Positions 13,501 through 24,479 are shown, numbered from the stretch's first letter. The stretch is 64,000 nucleotides of DNA from Athripsodes cinereus (GCA_947579605.1 OX388321.1:12923427-12987426), one strand, 5' to 3'. Numbers and translations: made by a program. The notes: generated from the sequence alone by a model not told the origin.

Positions 13501-13868
13501 GTTTTGTACAGTACCTACTGGAGATTGATTGATTTTTTCTGGGTTTCGAGACGATAAATAAATAGTGAATGATTTGATTTCGACGACAAGTAACTAAAGT
13601 AATAATTTTTTTTCAATCAATTAATTATTACTTCAATGCATTTATTTCTTCTTTATATTATTTTCAGGATGATTACTATCGAAGGATGTCTGAGGAATCA
13701 GGTATAAAAAAGATACCAAGTGTTTTTATTAAAATTCGTCTTCACATAGTGAGATCTGGTCTGTACATCTTTAGGCGTTACAAATATACGATTGTGGATG
13801 ATGAAAACTTCTTCACGACTTTAATGGAAAATCAACTTCAACAGAAAGTAGAGGAAAAGGCGACGTAA
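1513..13868 (+). CDS. flavin-containing monooxygenase 1 (FMO-1), 7 coding exons
   Basis: This gene encodes a flavin monooxygenase that uses NADPH and O2 to oxygenate soft nucleophiles (N or S). Coding exons are 1513-1706, 2680-2818, 4462-4633, 6382-6651, 11477-11640, 12354-12497 and 13668-13868. All introns are GT-AG, and the joined frame is 427 codons, the usual insect FMO size. Visible motifs are the FAD Rossmann loop GAGIAG (residues 7-12), IGGNWVY, the FMO signature YKGNQMHSHIYR (167-178, split by intron 3), the NADPH loop GCGPSG (192-197) and CTGYEYHFPYLD near the exon 4/5 junction. The start was chosen because the Rossmann motif begins five residues after the Met. Intron 4 (4.8 kb) is filled by a hAT element with nested LINEs, and introns 2, 3, 5 and 6 also carry repeats. 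FMO-2 at 35784-51424 is its paralogue. Family assignment is firm; the substrate is unknown. Confidence 0.93.
2901..3636. repeat. foldback/MITE-like element in FMO-1 intron 2
   Basis: The ends are imperfect inverted repeats of roughly 150 bp. The left end reads CCCGTAAAGGGGCACC then TTTAGCAAAAACG. The right end reads CGTTTTTGCTAAACG then GGGCCCTTAAAGGCGGG. The match continues inward, pairing the AATTTTCAACAAATTTG region with CAAATTTGTTGAAAATT. The interior is A/T homopolymer-rich with no coding potential. It looks like a non-autonomous inverted-repeat element; I found no clear target duplication. Confidence 0.6.
4125..4365 (+). mobile_element. tRNA-derived SINE, family A
   Basis: The head resembles a tRNA gene, with a box-A-like TGGCGCGGAGG and a box-B GGTTCGATTCC inside an arm that pairs CCGGG with CCCGG. 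A non-tRNA body follows (CCTGGGTCTGG, GTATCGTCGCG, TTTGGGACTAGCTCG). The same body recurs at 12624-12840, which shows this is a dispersed family and not a lone tRNA gene. It lies in FMO-1 intron 2 and would be transcribed by Pol III if active. Confidence 0.8.
5096..5215 (+). repeat. LINE-tail-like hairpin repeat plus A-rich tail
   Basis: The block GCACATCATTACAGC then TTTTGGCCAATGTGATGTG is nearly the reverse complement of the block at 61092-61128. It can fold on itself through GCACATC/GATGTGC. Here it is followed by poly-A and an (AAAC)n run at about 5177-5215. The 61-kb copy adjoins a LINE C-terminus, so this is probably the 3' tail of the same LINE family. Confidence 0.45.
6090..6260 (+). 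repeat. dispersed repeat family E, copy 1
   Basis: This copy shares a block with positions 11935-12270: ACGAACACCTTCCTTTTAC, then AGGACACCCG, then AAGAGTGG and TTCTTTGC. Diverged copies occur near 29090, 31060 (inverted), 34555 and 63225 (inverted). No coding potential or tRNA head was seen, so the class is unknown. It lies in FMO-1 intron 3. Confidence 0.5.
8221..8390 (+). mobile_element. tRNA-derived SINE, family B, copy 1
   Basis: The tRNA-like head contains GTCGGTAGTCTGGAGG (box A) and GTGGTTCGATCCC (box B). The body has CTTTCACGACACAAGC then TTTTAGCTTACTGTG, and the tail hairpin pairs TGGGTTT with AAACCCA. A second copy is at 23785-23951 in reverse. It interrupts LINE A: on the minus strand the LINE reading CKRN resumes directly as NLHLNLEKCN on the far side, so the SINE is younger than LINE A. 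Confidence 0.8.
9011..9330 (-). pseudogene. LINE C 3' fragment inserted in LINE A
   Basis: On the minus strand, LTRLRSGVGNCRDN, then CDCG and PHLLECPLC read as the C-terminal Cys/His block typical of LINE polyproteins. The frame ends RFAQYWKSV and a stop, followed by a short 3' UTR ending in GATAAATAAATT. A related plus-strand copy lies at 13403-13563. It splits the LINE A frame between about 9370 and 8985, so it inserted after LINE A. Confidence 0.75.
9949..10120. mobile_element. retroposed perfect palindrome with 16-bp target duplication
   Basis: Two perfect 63-bp arms (9946-10008 and 10018-10080) are separated by 9 bp. The right arm continues into a single-copy tail ending in an A-run. 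The unit is flanked by an identical 16-bp direct repeat, AAAAAGATTCAATCAT (9933-9948 and 10121-10136). Removing it restores the LINE A frame VNKMIESF to YGYVLPIIEK. Target duplication plus an A-rich end suggests retroposition with a fold-back 5' end. The source family is not recognised. Confidence 0.8.
11935..12270 (+). repeat. dispersed repeat family E, copy 2
   Basis: This copy carries GAGGCATTGAGGATGGG, CACGAACACCTGCC, GACACCCGAAAACTTAC and, about 170 bp later, TATTCTTTGCCGGGG. The downstream block is found intact next to the same motifs at 29140-29225. The copy falls in the FMO-1 intron (11641-12353) that has no counterpart in FMO-2. Confidence 0.5.
12624..12840 (+). mobile_element. SINE family A, 5'-truncated copy 2
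   Basis: The copy starts at the box-B region (GGCTCGATTCCCGG) and keeps the body motifs CCTGGGTCTGG, GTATCGTCG and TTTGGGACTAGCTCG seen at 4125-4365. The box-A half is missing, so it is a truncated insertion. It lies in FMO-1 intron 6. Confidence 0.75.
13403..13563 (+). pseudogene. LINE C 3' fragment, copy 2
   Basis: The plus strand shares GTGTCCATTGTGCCC, GAGGATATTTTTGACGC and the terminal GGGTTTCGAGACGATAAATA with the reverse complement of 9011-9150. The copy is more diverged, with an internal duplication around the GCGTCTCCGC segment. It lies in FMO-1 intron 6, about 100 bp upstream of the last exon. Confidence 0.65.
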
Positions 13869-16251
13869 GCCCCTTGAACCAGCATTTTTATATCTGCATA
13901 GGTACTTAATATTTTCCTAAAGGAAATCCAAAGATGATTGTCAACAGCGCAATTGTATTATGTATAATATATACTCAACTTAAGGCACCAGTATTCAATA
14001 ATTTTAATTTTTCTTTAATTTAAGTTCTTCTTGAAATATAATAAATTTTTTTTTTTAATTTGCTCTAACCCAGTTCAGGGATTCAGAGAAAAACCAATAG
14101 ACTCTTGTGTAGTAGTTTTCCTGAGCTTGGAAAAGCGTATAGAAAAAAAGTTTGGTTGGAAAGTAATAGATCAAATAAATCCCTTTATAATAGATGTTTT
14201 CCAATATTATTGTATATTTTATCTACATATAGCTGTCATCTTCCAATTTTAATGAAATTGTTAAAAAATTATAACAAAATTGGGTGTACTGTGAATTATT
14301 GTGTACCATTTTGATGTCTAGAGTGAAAGAATTATCTACTTAGTATTTGTTATAAATAATGGAACCTATTTGAGTCATAAAAAATCAGTAAAAAATCGAA
14401 ACCTTCTTCTGCAGGGTAGCATAAATAAATAAAAAATTGACATATTTTTATCTAATTAATGTAATTAAGATCACAGCCCTAAATTCCCATAAGGGATTAG
14501 GCAAATAATATAGACTTTTTTAACATATTTTTTATTAATAAAAGTATTAAAAAAAAATTAATTCAATGAGTCCAATTGATCGTATGCTCAATTAACAGCT
14601 GATTACTAAATACCATTTTATTGATATACCTAAATCACAATCTTATTCACCATTCACGTGTTGATTGATGTGAAATACGAGTACTCATATTATTATGTAC
14701 CTAAATGCATACAATAACTCAATTAATCCAAATCAGTAAGTGAGTATATCTACTGAATACATTGTATGTAAATGTAATCATTGTGATGGATACCTAGTAT
14801 GATATAGAACTATGTATTGACAATTTCATCAAGTTTATCTATTGGCTTAAATGAATTGGACATCTTGTAACGTGTGAGTGGGTGTGCTATGTAATATCAA
14901 TCTACAAAAGGAATGTAATATGGCTATTACTGTAGGTATATTAGGTGCTTCATTTTCATTTTAGTAAGAATACTCGTACTAACCATAATATAACCTGAAT
15001 ATTTCTATTATTTCATATTACTTCCTACCCACAAGTGTTATTGGTATTTTGATAGAGATCTATTAATTTTATCGATATTATATTGTCTTCATAGAGAACT
15101 ATTTACGAAAATGGTATCTGAAGAATTTCACACTATTTCCAAATAAATCCTTATATCATGTATTATTGCTTAAGGGGGACTACTAGCTTTACCAGAACAG
15201 TTATATTTTGTACCAATTTCATTCAAACACATTCCTTACATTATAGCGTGTGATCAATAAGTCTTATAAGACTAATTTCGAGAAATAACATAAAATAATA
15301 TAAATTTATTAGGTATTTGGAATTACAAATAGGTACCTACAGACTAGTATACGAGTACTTACTTAATTGCGGTCGATTCTCTGTCTATTCATTACTATCA
15401 GTTAAAATCATAGATTTTGTAAAATCACAATGTGAAATGTGAATTCACTCTATGGAATCATTCACATGATTTCTGTATAATCAAATTATTCAAGCATAAG
15501 AATAATAAGGCATCTGTTTTGATACAATATTATTTATATAAGAATGTGTACTTATTTTCTGAATGTGATATTTAAATATAATGTAGAATAATATAGAATT
15601 TTATTATGAGAAATCTATGTGAAAATTAAAAAGTGTTTGTTTTTTACATAATCTTAGTAAAAAAATTACTGTCTGATTTATATTGTACTACGTAACTTTT
15701 TTATTAATCTGTGAAATATATAATATTTAATTAATGTGATTTTTCTTTTCCTACACTATTTAAATGATATTAGCTATCATTTAAACGATCAGCCTAATAT
15801 TGAACTTATGTACAGCAGAAAAATGTTTTTTGCAGACAAATATATAATCATGTTGATATGCTACTTATGCCCAGCGAGAATATTATATTTCTATTGCAAA
15901 TAATAAGATATTGAAAAACTCTAAATTTAATCTACCGGCAAAATGTTTATTTGTCCAGCAAAATAAATAAATGACGGCAAACCGTTAGCTAATTTTTATT
16001 AAACTTGTGTAAGCTAAATGTTTAATATTGTTCAAATAATAAATCTTTATTTGTCAAGCATGAAATGAATGCAACTTGTTTGCTGTACTTTCTGTTGGAA
16101 TTGGAAAAAACTGGAAAACCCTGTCAAATGATTTTATATGTAGCATCTGAATGAACGACACTTAATCTTACGCAAGACTGGTTTCTCAAGACTATTACAA
16201 AGTGTTTACAGATAAAATATCAGAAAATATAATTTAAAGTGGATTCAATAA
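13869..16251. other. intergenic, no gene seen
   Basis: This AT-rich sequence lies downstream of FMO-1. An AATAAA near 14039 could serve as the FMO-1 polyadenylation signal. No coding exon, repeat pair or RNA gene could be supported. Confidence 0.4.
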
Positions 16252-16530
16252 GTGTGGATTATAAACCTTGAAACCTTTATATTTTGGAGGCACCTAGAAC
16301 GAACGGAAGAAATGGAAAAACGAGCAGCAGAAAGGATAAAGAGAAAGAATATTAAGGAAAAAAATCATTGTGATATATGCAAGAAATCAGTAACTAAGAA
16401 CAATAGCATTAAATGTGAGGAATGTTGCAAATTGTTTCACAAAAAATGTTTACCAAGGCATCATCAAATGTATATTCCACAAGATAATGATACTTGCACG
16501 TGTCACATTTGTTATAAAATATCAATATAA
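16252..16530 (+). CDS. small PHD-like zinc-finger ORF, possibly a transposase C-terminal remnant
   Basis: The 92-residue frame has a basic N-terminal half (EKRAAERIKRKNIKEK) followed by a C4HC3 arrangement. CDIC is followed after 11 residues by CEEC, then CKLFHKKC, and CHIC 17 residues further on. Metal-binding residues are all present. A basic helix followed by one PHD-like finger at the extreme C-terminus is a layout seen in pogo/Tigger-type DDE transposases. No DDE domain was found upstream, so a transposon remnant is the more likely reading, but a short host exon cannot be excluded. The true start is unclear. Confidence 0.4.
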   Translation: MWIINLETFIFWRHLERTEEMEKRAAERIKRKNIKEKNHCDICKKSVTKNNSIKCEECCKLFHKKCLPRHHQMYIPQDNDTCTCHICYKISI

Positions 16531-17738
16531 ATAAAATATAAATGAATCTCCAGCGACCGATGATGATGATTTATTCCAAAATGTTAGAAAAACCTTGGAA
16601 TTAAAGAATTTTTTGTTGTCAATTCTCAAACCTGCTAAGTAATTATCCTGCTATTCCCTTTTTATAATTAGGCACTTATTGGCACCTTCATAATTTTAAG
16701 TACTATTAATAGTAGGTATATATTTAATTTTTATTTTCATCTTCTCATTTCAAGTTTTACTGTTATTTTGTCAGGTATACTATTATATAAGTATTGGAAT
16801 CTTGTATACAAGTAGGTTCTTTTAAATAATAACACGGATATTTAATCAATACAAAGATAATATATTCACGTAATTGTCCTAATAGAATATTGCGAACACA
16901 TCAGTCAAAACACAGCGTAGCAGCCTTAACTGAGTTAATTTAAGTTACAACTCTAATGAGCGCCCTTCAACAAAGGTAGCTAGCCTTTATAGGCGCAAAA
17001 AGTATTGACACCGCTAGTGTACTTGTAAACAAGAACAAAGTTCAAAAAAAGTATGTTACATACACTACAGGTAATAAATATTGTGTAGTTTTTTTGCATA
17101 CTTTAGCTTAGGTTCCTTCTAAAAATATATTCTTTGCTTAATTAATATTTTTATCTTTTTATTAATTCATACTTTAAAGTAGGTAGGTACATAATAAATT
17201 ATTCGAACAAACAAAAAACTGCATTTTTATTTTTATATTAGCATGTCAACTATTGTGTACAGATCATGTCAACTACTGGGGTCTAGCATTTTCGCTGGTG
17301 TCAATTACCTACTGGTGAAATTTTAGACTATAATCTTCGAAGGAAAAAGAAATTAATAAGTGTTTAATTTAATTATACAGTTGTTTAGAAGAAAGACAAA
17401 AGTTTCAGTGTAAACATTTTATGGAGTTTTATTTTGAAAATGTATAAGTGTATAAGTATAGTTATACTGAGAGCTAACCCGTCGATTTCGTTATTATTTC
17501 ACATATATATTTAAAATTATTATATTGGAAAGAATGATGTTATTATTTCTAGTTGTTAATATTATTATTCTTATTCGTTTAAATTATATCATGATATAAA
17601 AAAATATTATCATTGTATATCTTGTATGTGCCTTTACTAGATACTAATATATATTTTTGCAGCGTTTATGTTTCCCCATGAAAACCTATACACTTGTATA
17701 CATTATGTTTGTATAAAGTTGATATTGGTTAAATATTT

Positions 17739-17976
17739 TTTGATGGTATGGGCGCATAAGGCGGAGACCACCGGAACACATTTTTAACAATGCTTCGTCA
17801 GTAAATCCCCCTCGACATCCATCAAGAGGGGGACCAAATAATACCTGGATGACACAATGTAAAAGAATCCTGCGGAGAAATGGCCTAGACCTAGATGAAG
17901 ACGATATAAGAAACAGAAGAATGTATAACCTCAGAACGAGAAGAGCCGACCCCAACAGCCTTCAGCGGCAATAAGT
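17739..17976 (+). pseudogene. LINE C-terminal fragment
   Basis: The plus-strand frame from about 17825 reads GGPNNTWMTQCKRILRRNGL, then DLDEDDIRNRRMYNL, then RTRRADPNS, ending at a stop after QRQ. It has the GRPxxxW-type block and tail typical of the C-terminus of insect endonuclease-RT polyproteins. No RT domain is attached, so it is a 5'-truncated remnant upstream of the P450. Confidence 0.6.
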
Positions 17977-18366
17977 TGGGACAGTACCAGGAAGAGAAGA
18001 AGAGATTAGTTAAATATTTTAATGCACTAAAATTTTGAATGTTTTATTGATAAATTAAGGTTTTTTTTTGTTTTCTTTATATGCGTTGATTGATTATTGT
18101 AAAATATGTTTAGATCTTACTAGTGTAAAAGGCTAAAAGCCGTTGATGATAGAAATAAATAAATAAATTATAATAGCTGCTTAACGTGTCAACCACTGGT
18201 AACTTTACCTCACATATAAATATAAACAATACAATATTTTAAAGTTTATTCAAGAGTGTTGATTGTTTAAAACCGCTAGCATTTGAGGAAATGAGGTTGT
18301 GAATCAATTTTAAAAAGATAGTAACACAGTGTCTCTTATTTACATATGACAATATATTAGTTTATC

Positions 18367-21300
18367 ATGATCTCTATATTTGGGAAGGATATATTGTCAT
18401 CAGTGTTAGTGAAAGTAGTTCTATTGATTCTAATCGCAGTGTGGACGAAATGGATATGGGACAGGAGGAAGATTTACGCCCTCAGCTACAAGTTACCAGG
18501 ACCTGTCTCATTACCATTAATTGGAAATTTGATACAACTAGGATGCTTCACAGATCATAAAAGTAAGTTACTAAAAACTATTTATTTATCTCTCTATTCT
18601 ACGGTTTTTATCCTTAAACATAATTTTTTTACAATAATTAATTCACAGACATAAAAACAAAAATAAAACCTCAATCAATCAATGAAACATTCAAAATTTA
18701 AACATGACGTTTTATGTTATATCACTTATATCGATGTTATTTTTACAATTAACCATTGTATGTCACATATGTAAATTTAACGCATGAAACTAACATATTA
18801 TAAGGCTTAGAAAAGACAACGTCACCTCATTTGGTAGTGCCCCGGACGGGACTTGAACCTGCACTACCATCTTGTCGTGAGATGTGCTTTGTCCAATTAA
18901 GCTACCGGGCGATTTACCGGAAGCTTCGATATTCTCTCTTATAAACCCCAATGACAGCTTCATGTGTAGGTATTGTTCTGTGATACCTAGTATCCCTACC
19001 GGGGCACTACCAAATGAGGTGACGTCGTTTTGAATTTACATGACGTTTTATTTTGATTTTTTTAGTATTAACTGTGACAGTTTTTTGGTGAATTTTGTTT
19101 CTTTTCTCTCCGTTTTCATTTTTTTATCGTTGGGTTTGTTAGAAAGAATCACCTGTTTCTTTTTTTTTGGAATATTGGCGATGCATCCTTGTTTGGATGA
19201 TTTCCGCCATTTAAATCACCTGTTTCTATAATTTAGCATTTTTCGTATTGATGTTTTCTTGAATAACTACTGTATTTAACTTCTTTTTTAAACGCATTAT
19301 TAAAGCCAAGCCAGCCAAGATCAGCCGAGGATGGTGAAAACTGAAGTCACATGATGTTTCACTGACAAAATATAAAAGTGACATAAAAAAATCATCACTG
19401 GCATCTCAAATTACTTCGAAATAAGACATGGGAAATTGTTTTTATTGTTGATTGATTTGTAATTTTTAAATGATTATTGTCTCGTTTTTTTAATATTGTA
19501 TGTTTCCTTTTTCTCTTTTTATGTTGGTCATGTATTTTTATATATGTTTTCTATTTTTATTTTTATGGCTGTCATATATTTTTAAAAAGCTAACGTCGTA
19601 TGTTGTCATAAAATAAATAAATAAATAAATATGTTACTGTGTTTTACAGATTTTATTTAAATTTGTTTGAACACCATATATTTGATTTGTCGAGCAAATT
19701 AATTAACAAAATTGGTTACATTTATAGGAATCATACAACGTTTGATGAAAATGAAGAAAAAGTATGGAGGTATATTTAGAGTTTGGTTTGGACCTATACT
19801 CGTGACAGTAATTTCACAACCAGATGATTTTAAGGTTTGCGTAACTATTATTCCATACATAAAGTACCTAAATGATACGTAATTATGCCAGTTCCTTTAT
19901 AGTAGAAATGCAGATAATATTTGAGTTCCAGATCCTTTATAAGTCTTTTGTTTCTGTTACATTCTGACAGTTTATCATGAATCTCCTCTTTTCGATGTAT
20001 TCAAATTGTTCTGAGAGATATCAATGGTAAAGGGTCAAAATGACATATTACCCACATGTGACGAAAGAGAGACCACCCGTTATACACATGTGGCTAGGTC
20101 ATTATTGTAGTGGACGGTTTCTCAAGTTAATTAACCAGGGATACAGAGGAAGGTCATCAAGTGATGCAAAATATCATATGTCACAATTACCATTAATTTT
20201 TAATACTATCTCTTGTTCACTTGTTTATATATTATTTTTGTCATTATTTTAAGCATTCATTTATTTAAAAAAAATTACATTAACTGTATTTTAGAATGTG
20301 ATAGCTAGTAAAGCAACTAGTAATAAAGGATTCGCATATGATCTGCTCAGGTATATTGTGGATGATGGGATTCTAGTATTGTCTGGTAAGTGATTAAATA
20401 GATATATATTAGGTAATCAAATATCTTGATTCATTCAATATTGTAATTCAAAAGTGCAAATCTCATTTTTTTCAATCCTAAGTTACTTTGTACTTACTTA
20501 AATAGTTACTTATGCGATAAGAAAAATTGACTCACTCCAATAGTTTATTATTAACCAAACTTTAATTAATGCTTAAACATTAAAACAAATCGAAGAACAA
20601 ATTACACAAGCACAATAAATACACGCATTGAAATTCTATTGAAGGTGAAATACTTCGTCAATTTATACCTACTTCATAATCAATAATATCAAATCGTAAT
20701 TTGGACTCAATAATTTTGTCAACATTGAACCAGACAATATAGATATTACCTACATTAAATGTACTTTTTTATAATATTAATGAGACATTTATTCTGAAAT
20801 CGACACAAAATGTATTATGGTCGAGATTATAAAAAAGTTTAAATATGCATATACAAAATATGTATTGTTTTTCAGATTTGATTGTACTGATGCCATTTCT
20901 GGTTTATTTGTACTGATGTTTCTGCGTGCACAATTTCATATCAAATTCAAGCCGAAATTTATCACAGAGATAAAATATTTAGGTTCAGTCAGACCGGACA
21001 TGGTTCACAAACATCAGAAGCTCGTCTATGGACCACATTAACACAATAATAATAGAAGACAGTATGTACATAATATTGTAATGATTTTTTATAGGGGAGG
21101 TATGGAAGAAACATCGTCAAATAATAAATCCAGCATTCGCCATATCAACTATTAGAATGTATCAATCCAAACATAACTTCTATGCTGTAAAGATGGTAGA
21201 CTCCCTTAAGAAATTCATTAATAAGGGACTTGTTGATTTATCCATATTCACACAAAGATATTCTTCAGACACTATTTGCGGTAAGTTAACGACAATACGA

Positions 21301-24300
21301 GTATATTTTTAATACATAAGTTTACATTTATTTATTGAGTTGACATTTATTTTGTAAAACTCCATTTTGATTTCATGTATAAAACAAAATGGTTTTAAGT
21401 TTTACTATATTTTATTATTATTTATTTATTTATTTTATTCTTCACTGTACATTGTTTACAATAATACAAATTAACATAGAAAATATCATTTATACAATTC
21501 AATGTACAGAGGGCGAGTCTATCGCTAAAATGCGATGTCTTCCAACTAACCCGGATTTTTATTTATAATACTATTGACCAGGTTTCGACTTATGAAGTCA
21601 TTGTCAAAGTTTGACAATGGTCACTAATTTTATAAATAAAATATAGTAAAACTTAAGTCAATTTTGTGTTTTACATGAAAAGAAAAAAAAATGAGTTTAC
21701 ATTTTTCCTCTATCCTAAGTTGAGTTGGGGGAACCATTACGGCTAGTTATTTTTCTCCAGGCCTCTGGTCACTCTACAACAAATATTTCAACACACATGT
21801 TGATATCTCTTTTTTTGCTGACCTAACATCGACAGTTTTTAAATTTGAATCTGATTATTTTTTTTATATATATTTTGGTTAAAGCTTTTCTAATAAATTT
21901 GCAGACAGTTTATACGAGATGAAATTCAACTTTTATAAAGGCGACCTCGATAAATGTCTGAATGCAATGAAAAGGTAAGCCTCACAGAATATCACTTATA
22001 ATAATAAATACATATTGCATTTACTAAGCAAAATCATTATGGTTTATAATATTATAATAATAAAGATGCATGATTAAAACTAAGGAGTATTATAAGATTA
22101 TAACTAAGAGTAATATTTGATTATAAAACTAACGTATTGTATGATGATGATAATGAGTAAGTAATAAGCATACATATGTGTTTTTCCCTTGTGATTTACA
22201 TAAGATACAGCCCCTGGGAATCCCAGAAGTCTTTTAAGTAAAACTAAAACCAATTGTGTTATTTCCATATAATTATATTCATTAATAGCTTCTTCAACCA
22301 ATATGTAATTTACCGATTTCTTTTGCTTTCAGCTTAGAAAAGATAATTTCTGAAAGAATTTGCACAATCTGGATGCACAGCGACAAATTATTTGAAATGA
22401 GTGAGCTGAACAAACGCTATACAAAAGATTTAAATACTTACAAGAGCTTATTTGAACCATTTATTAATGATTATGTTAATAAATATATTGAAGATGCAAA
22501 GAGAAATAAAATAGATGCTAAGAAGATGAGTTGTAAGTTCACAATATTATATTTAAAACGATTAATAAAATTCATTAATAAACTTTTCTCTTCGATATTC
22601 CATTAATATTCGTCAATATAATTTTCTTCCTCACAATGTACCTACTAGTACTGTTATTCTGTTATGATTTGATGTTCCTTTATCATATTTTCTTTATTGT
22701 TTTCATGGCAAAGCATCCTGATTCGAGTGAATTATATTATTGTTTTTAATATTTTTGGTACCAACCATTCGCATCATAATATTTATACAAAAATATAAAT
22801 AATAACAATGTTTACTTTCACTATGAATAAAACTAGGCTGAGATGATATTCGACTTATAGTTTTGTAATAAAACTCTCTGATTATGGGTGTCTGACAACG
22901 AAAGACCTCTGAGTATAATCAAATTTACAGTGAAAATATATACTTATTGTTAAAATTTAAATTGTATTTTTATTAAAATTAACTCTCACAAAATTGTTCC
23001 AAATACAATACAATAAATAAAACACATACCCAATGTTTCGCATAACTTTAGGGAGCCGGCGTATTATTATATAGACATAAGTCATAAATTATATGCTAAT
23101 ATTTTGACCAAATTTGTAGTTACAGAAAACCTGGATGGTGACTATGTATTGAAAAGTAATGAGGACGTAAAGAGTCGTTCTGTTATAAACATTCTGGCTG
23201 AGGCTCACATGGCTGGAGACATGACTATGAAAGAAGTTATGGGAGAATTCAGTAACATATTTTTCCCGGTAAATATTGATTTAGTGTAATATAAATTCCA
23301 TTCAGTCCAAAAAACCTAAAAAAGTATGTAAACTAAATATTAAACAATAAAGTTGAAGTTTTCAATTTTTTATTATAATCAATTAGGGCATGAACTCTAT
23401 GTACTCACAAATCAGTGCCGCTATACTACTGATGGGAATGCATAAACATGTACAAGATAAACTGTGGGCAGAAATAAAAGACTTTTATTCTCACGATATG
23501 GACGCTGAAGTGATGACAGAGCATTTCAAACATCTGCCTTATCTTGATATGGTCGTGAAAGAGACCGGAAGACATTTCGCAACGGCTCCTATCCAAATGA
23601 GATATATTCATGAAGATTTTTATTTGAAAAGTCGTAAGTAGTTCTTCACATGAAATTTATTCTACCTTTTTCTGTACTAATCTTAAAAACCGTACATAAA
23701 TCTATTGAGTAGATATCACGAAAATAATAATTTGATAAAACTTATTCATTACGATGTAATGTATTAACACTCATATTTAAAAAAAATATATAACTGGGTT
23801 TTTGTTATATACCCCAATACAACTTTATACACCTTTCACAGTAAGCTAAAAGCTTGTGTCGTAAAAGGAGAGTTTGCCGGTACCTGGGATCGAGCTTAGA
23901 ACCTCACGTTCATGAGATCGAGACTCTACCTCCAGGCTACCGACCAACTCAAAATATTTATTCTTCTAGGAGATTTAGTAATTCCAGCAGGATCACATTT
24001 GGCCCTAATGAGTATTTTACTTCATAAAGATGAAAAATATTGGAAAAATCCATCAGCATTTGATCCAGAGAGATTTAGTCCTGAGGAGACAGCAAAGAGG
24101 CCTGCATTTTCATATCTTCCCTTCAGTGCTGGCTATCGCAGTTGCATAGGTAAATAAGAAATTATTATTACTTATTACATCAATATATAAATTCTTCATA
24201 AACAAATTTTGATACACAATCAAAAAAGAGTGCAACTATCTATCCTATTACTTACTTAGATAATATATGAATTATAATTATGCACATGGTAGATATATAT

Positions 24301-24479
24301 ATTATTTTTTTCTGCTTGCAGGTCAGGTATTCGCTACAGATTCTATAAAGACTGCGGTGATATATTTGATGAGGAACTTTGAATTTACAGCCGATTCATC
24401 GTTAACTTTGGATAATTTGCCAACAGACACTTCTTTACGGAGCGCTGTGGGTTACCAACTCGTAATAAGCCCAAGATAG
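18367..24479 (+). CDS. cytochrome P450, clan 4 (CYP4-like), 10 coding exons
   Basis: This gene encodes a microsomal haem-thiolate monooxygenase. Exons are 18367-18562, 19728-19834, 20295-20385, 21095-21280, 21905-21974, 22333-22532, 23120-23268, 23387-23633, 23970-24149 and 24322-24479. All have GT-AG borders and join into 527 codons. The N-terminus has a membrane anchor (VKVVLLILIAVW) and the hinge LPGPVSLPLIGN. Helix C is GEVWKKHRQIINPAF. The K helix keeps E392-xx-R395 (KETGR), then FDPERF (446-451) and the haem loop FSAGYRSCIG with Cys474. Helix I is odd: where clan-4 enzymes have roughly GHDTT, this protein reads GMNSM (334-338), lacking both the acid and the Thr used in oxygen activation. 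Frame and splice sites look intact, so it may be an enzyme with altered chemistry. It lies between two FMO genes. Intron 1 holds a tRNA-like foldback and intron 8 a SINE. Confidence 0.92.
18821..19023 (-). mobile_element. tRNA-like element with 25-bp terminal inverted repeats (SINE C)
   Basis: The ends are a perfect 25-bp inverted repeat (18821-18845 and 18999-19023), containing CATTTGGTAGTGCCCCGG and its complement. On the minus strand the interior folds like a tRNA: acceptor GCCCGG opposite CCGGGG, box A TAGCTTAATTGG, an anticodon stem CATCT/AGATG with a 7-base loop CACGACA, and box B GGTTCAAGTCC. The loop lacks U33, so it is not a functional tRNA. It lies in P450 intron 1. Confidence 0.65.
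21415..21670. repeat. LINE 3' tail followed by a Penelope-like inverted segment
   Basis: The left part (TTATTTATTTATTT, then CTTCACTGTACATTG) resembles the TTTATT-ended LINE tails at 39440 and 48303. The right part, on the minus strand, reads TTGACAATGACTTC then ATAAGTCGAAACCTGGTC and ATAAATAAAA. It is followed by an inverted, shortened copy of itself with the stem removed. A related motif is at 55440-55505. This resembles Penelope-type terminal segments. It lies in P450 intron 4. Confidence 0.4.
23785..23951 (-). mobile_element. SINE family B, copy 2, in P450 intron 8
   Basis: The reverse complement matches 8221-8390. It has box B as GGGATCGAGC in plus orientation, the CTCTACCTCCAGGCTACCGA box-A region, AAGCTTGTGTCGTAAAAGG, and the CTGGGTTT hairpin tail. 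A possible short target duplication, ATATTTA, borders it. The tRNA end stops about 20 bp before the splice acceptor of exon 9 (23970), the exon encoding the haem-binding cysteine. Confidence 0.8.
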
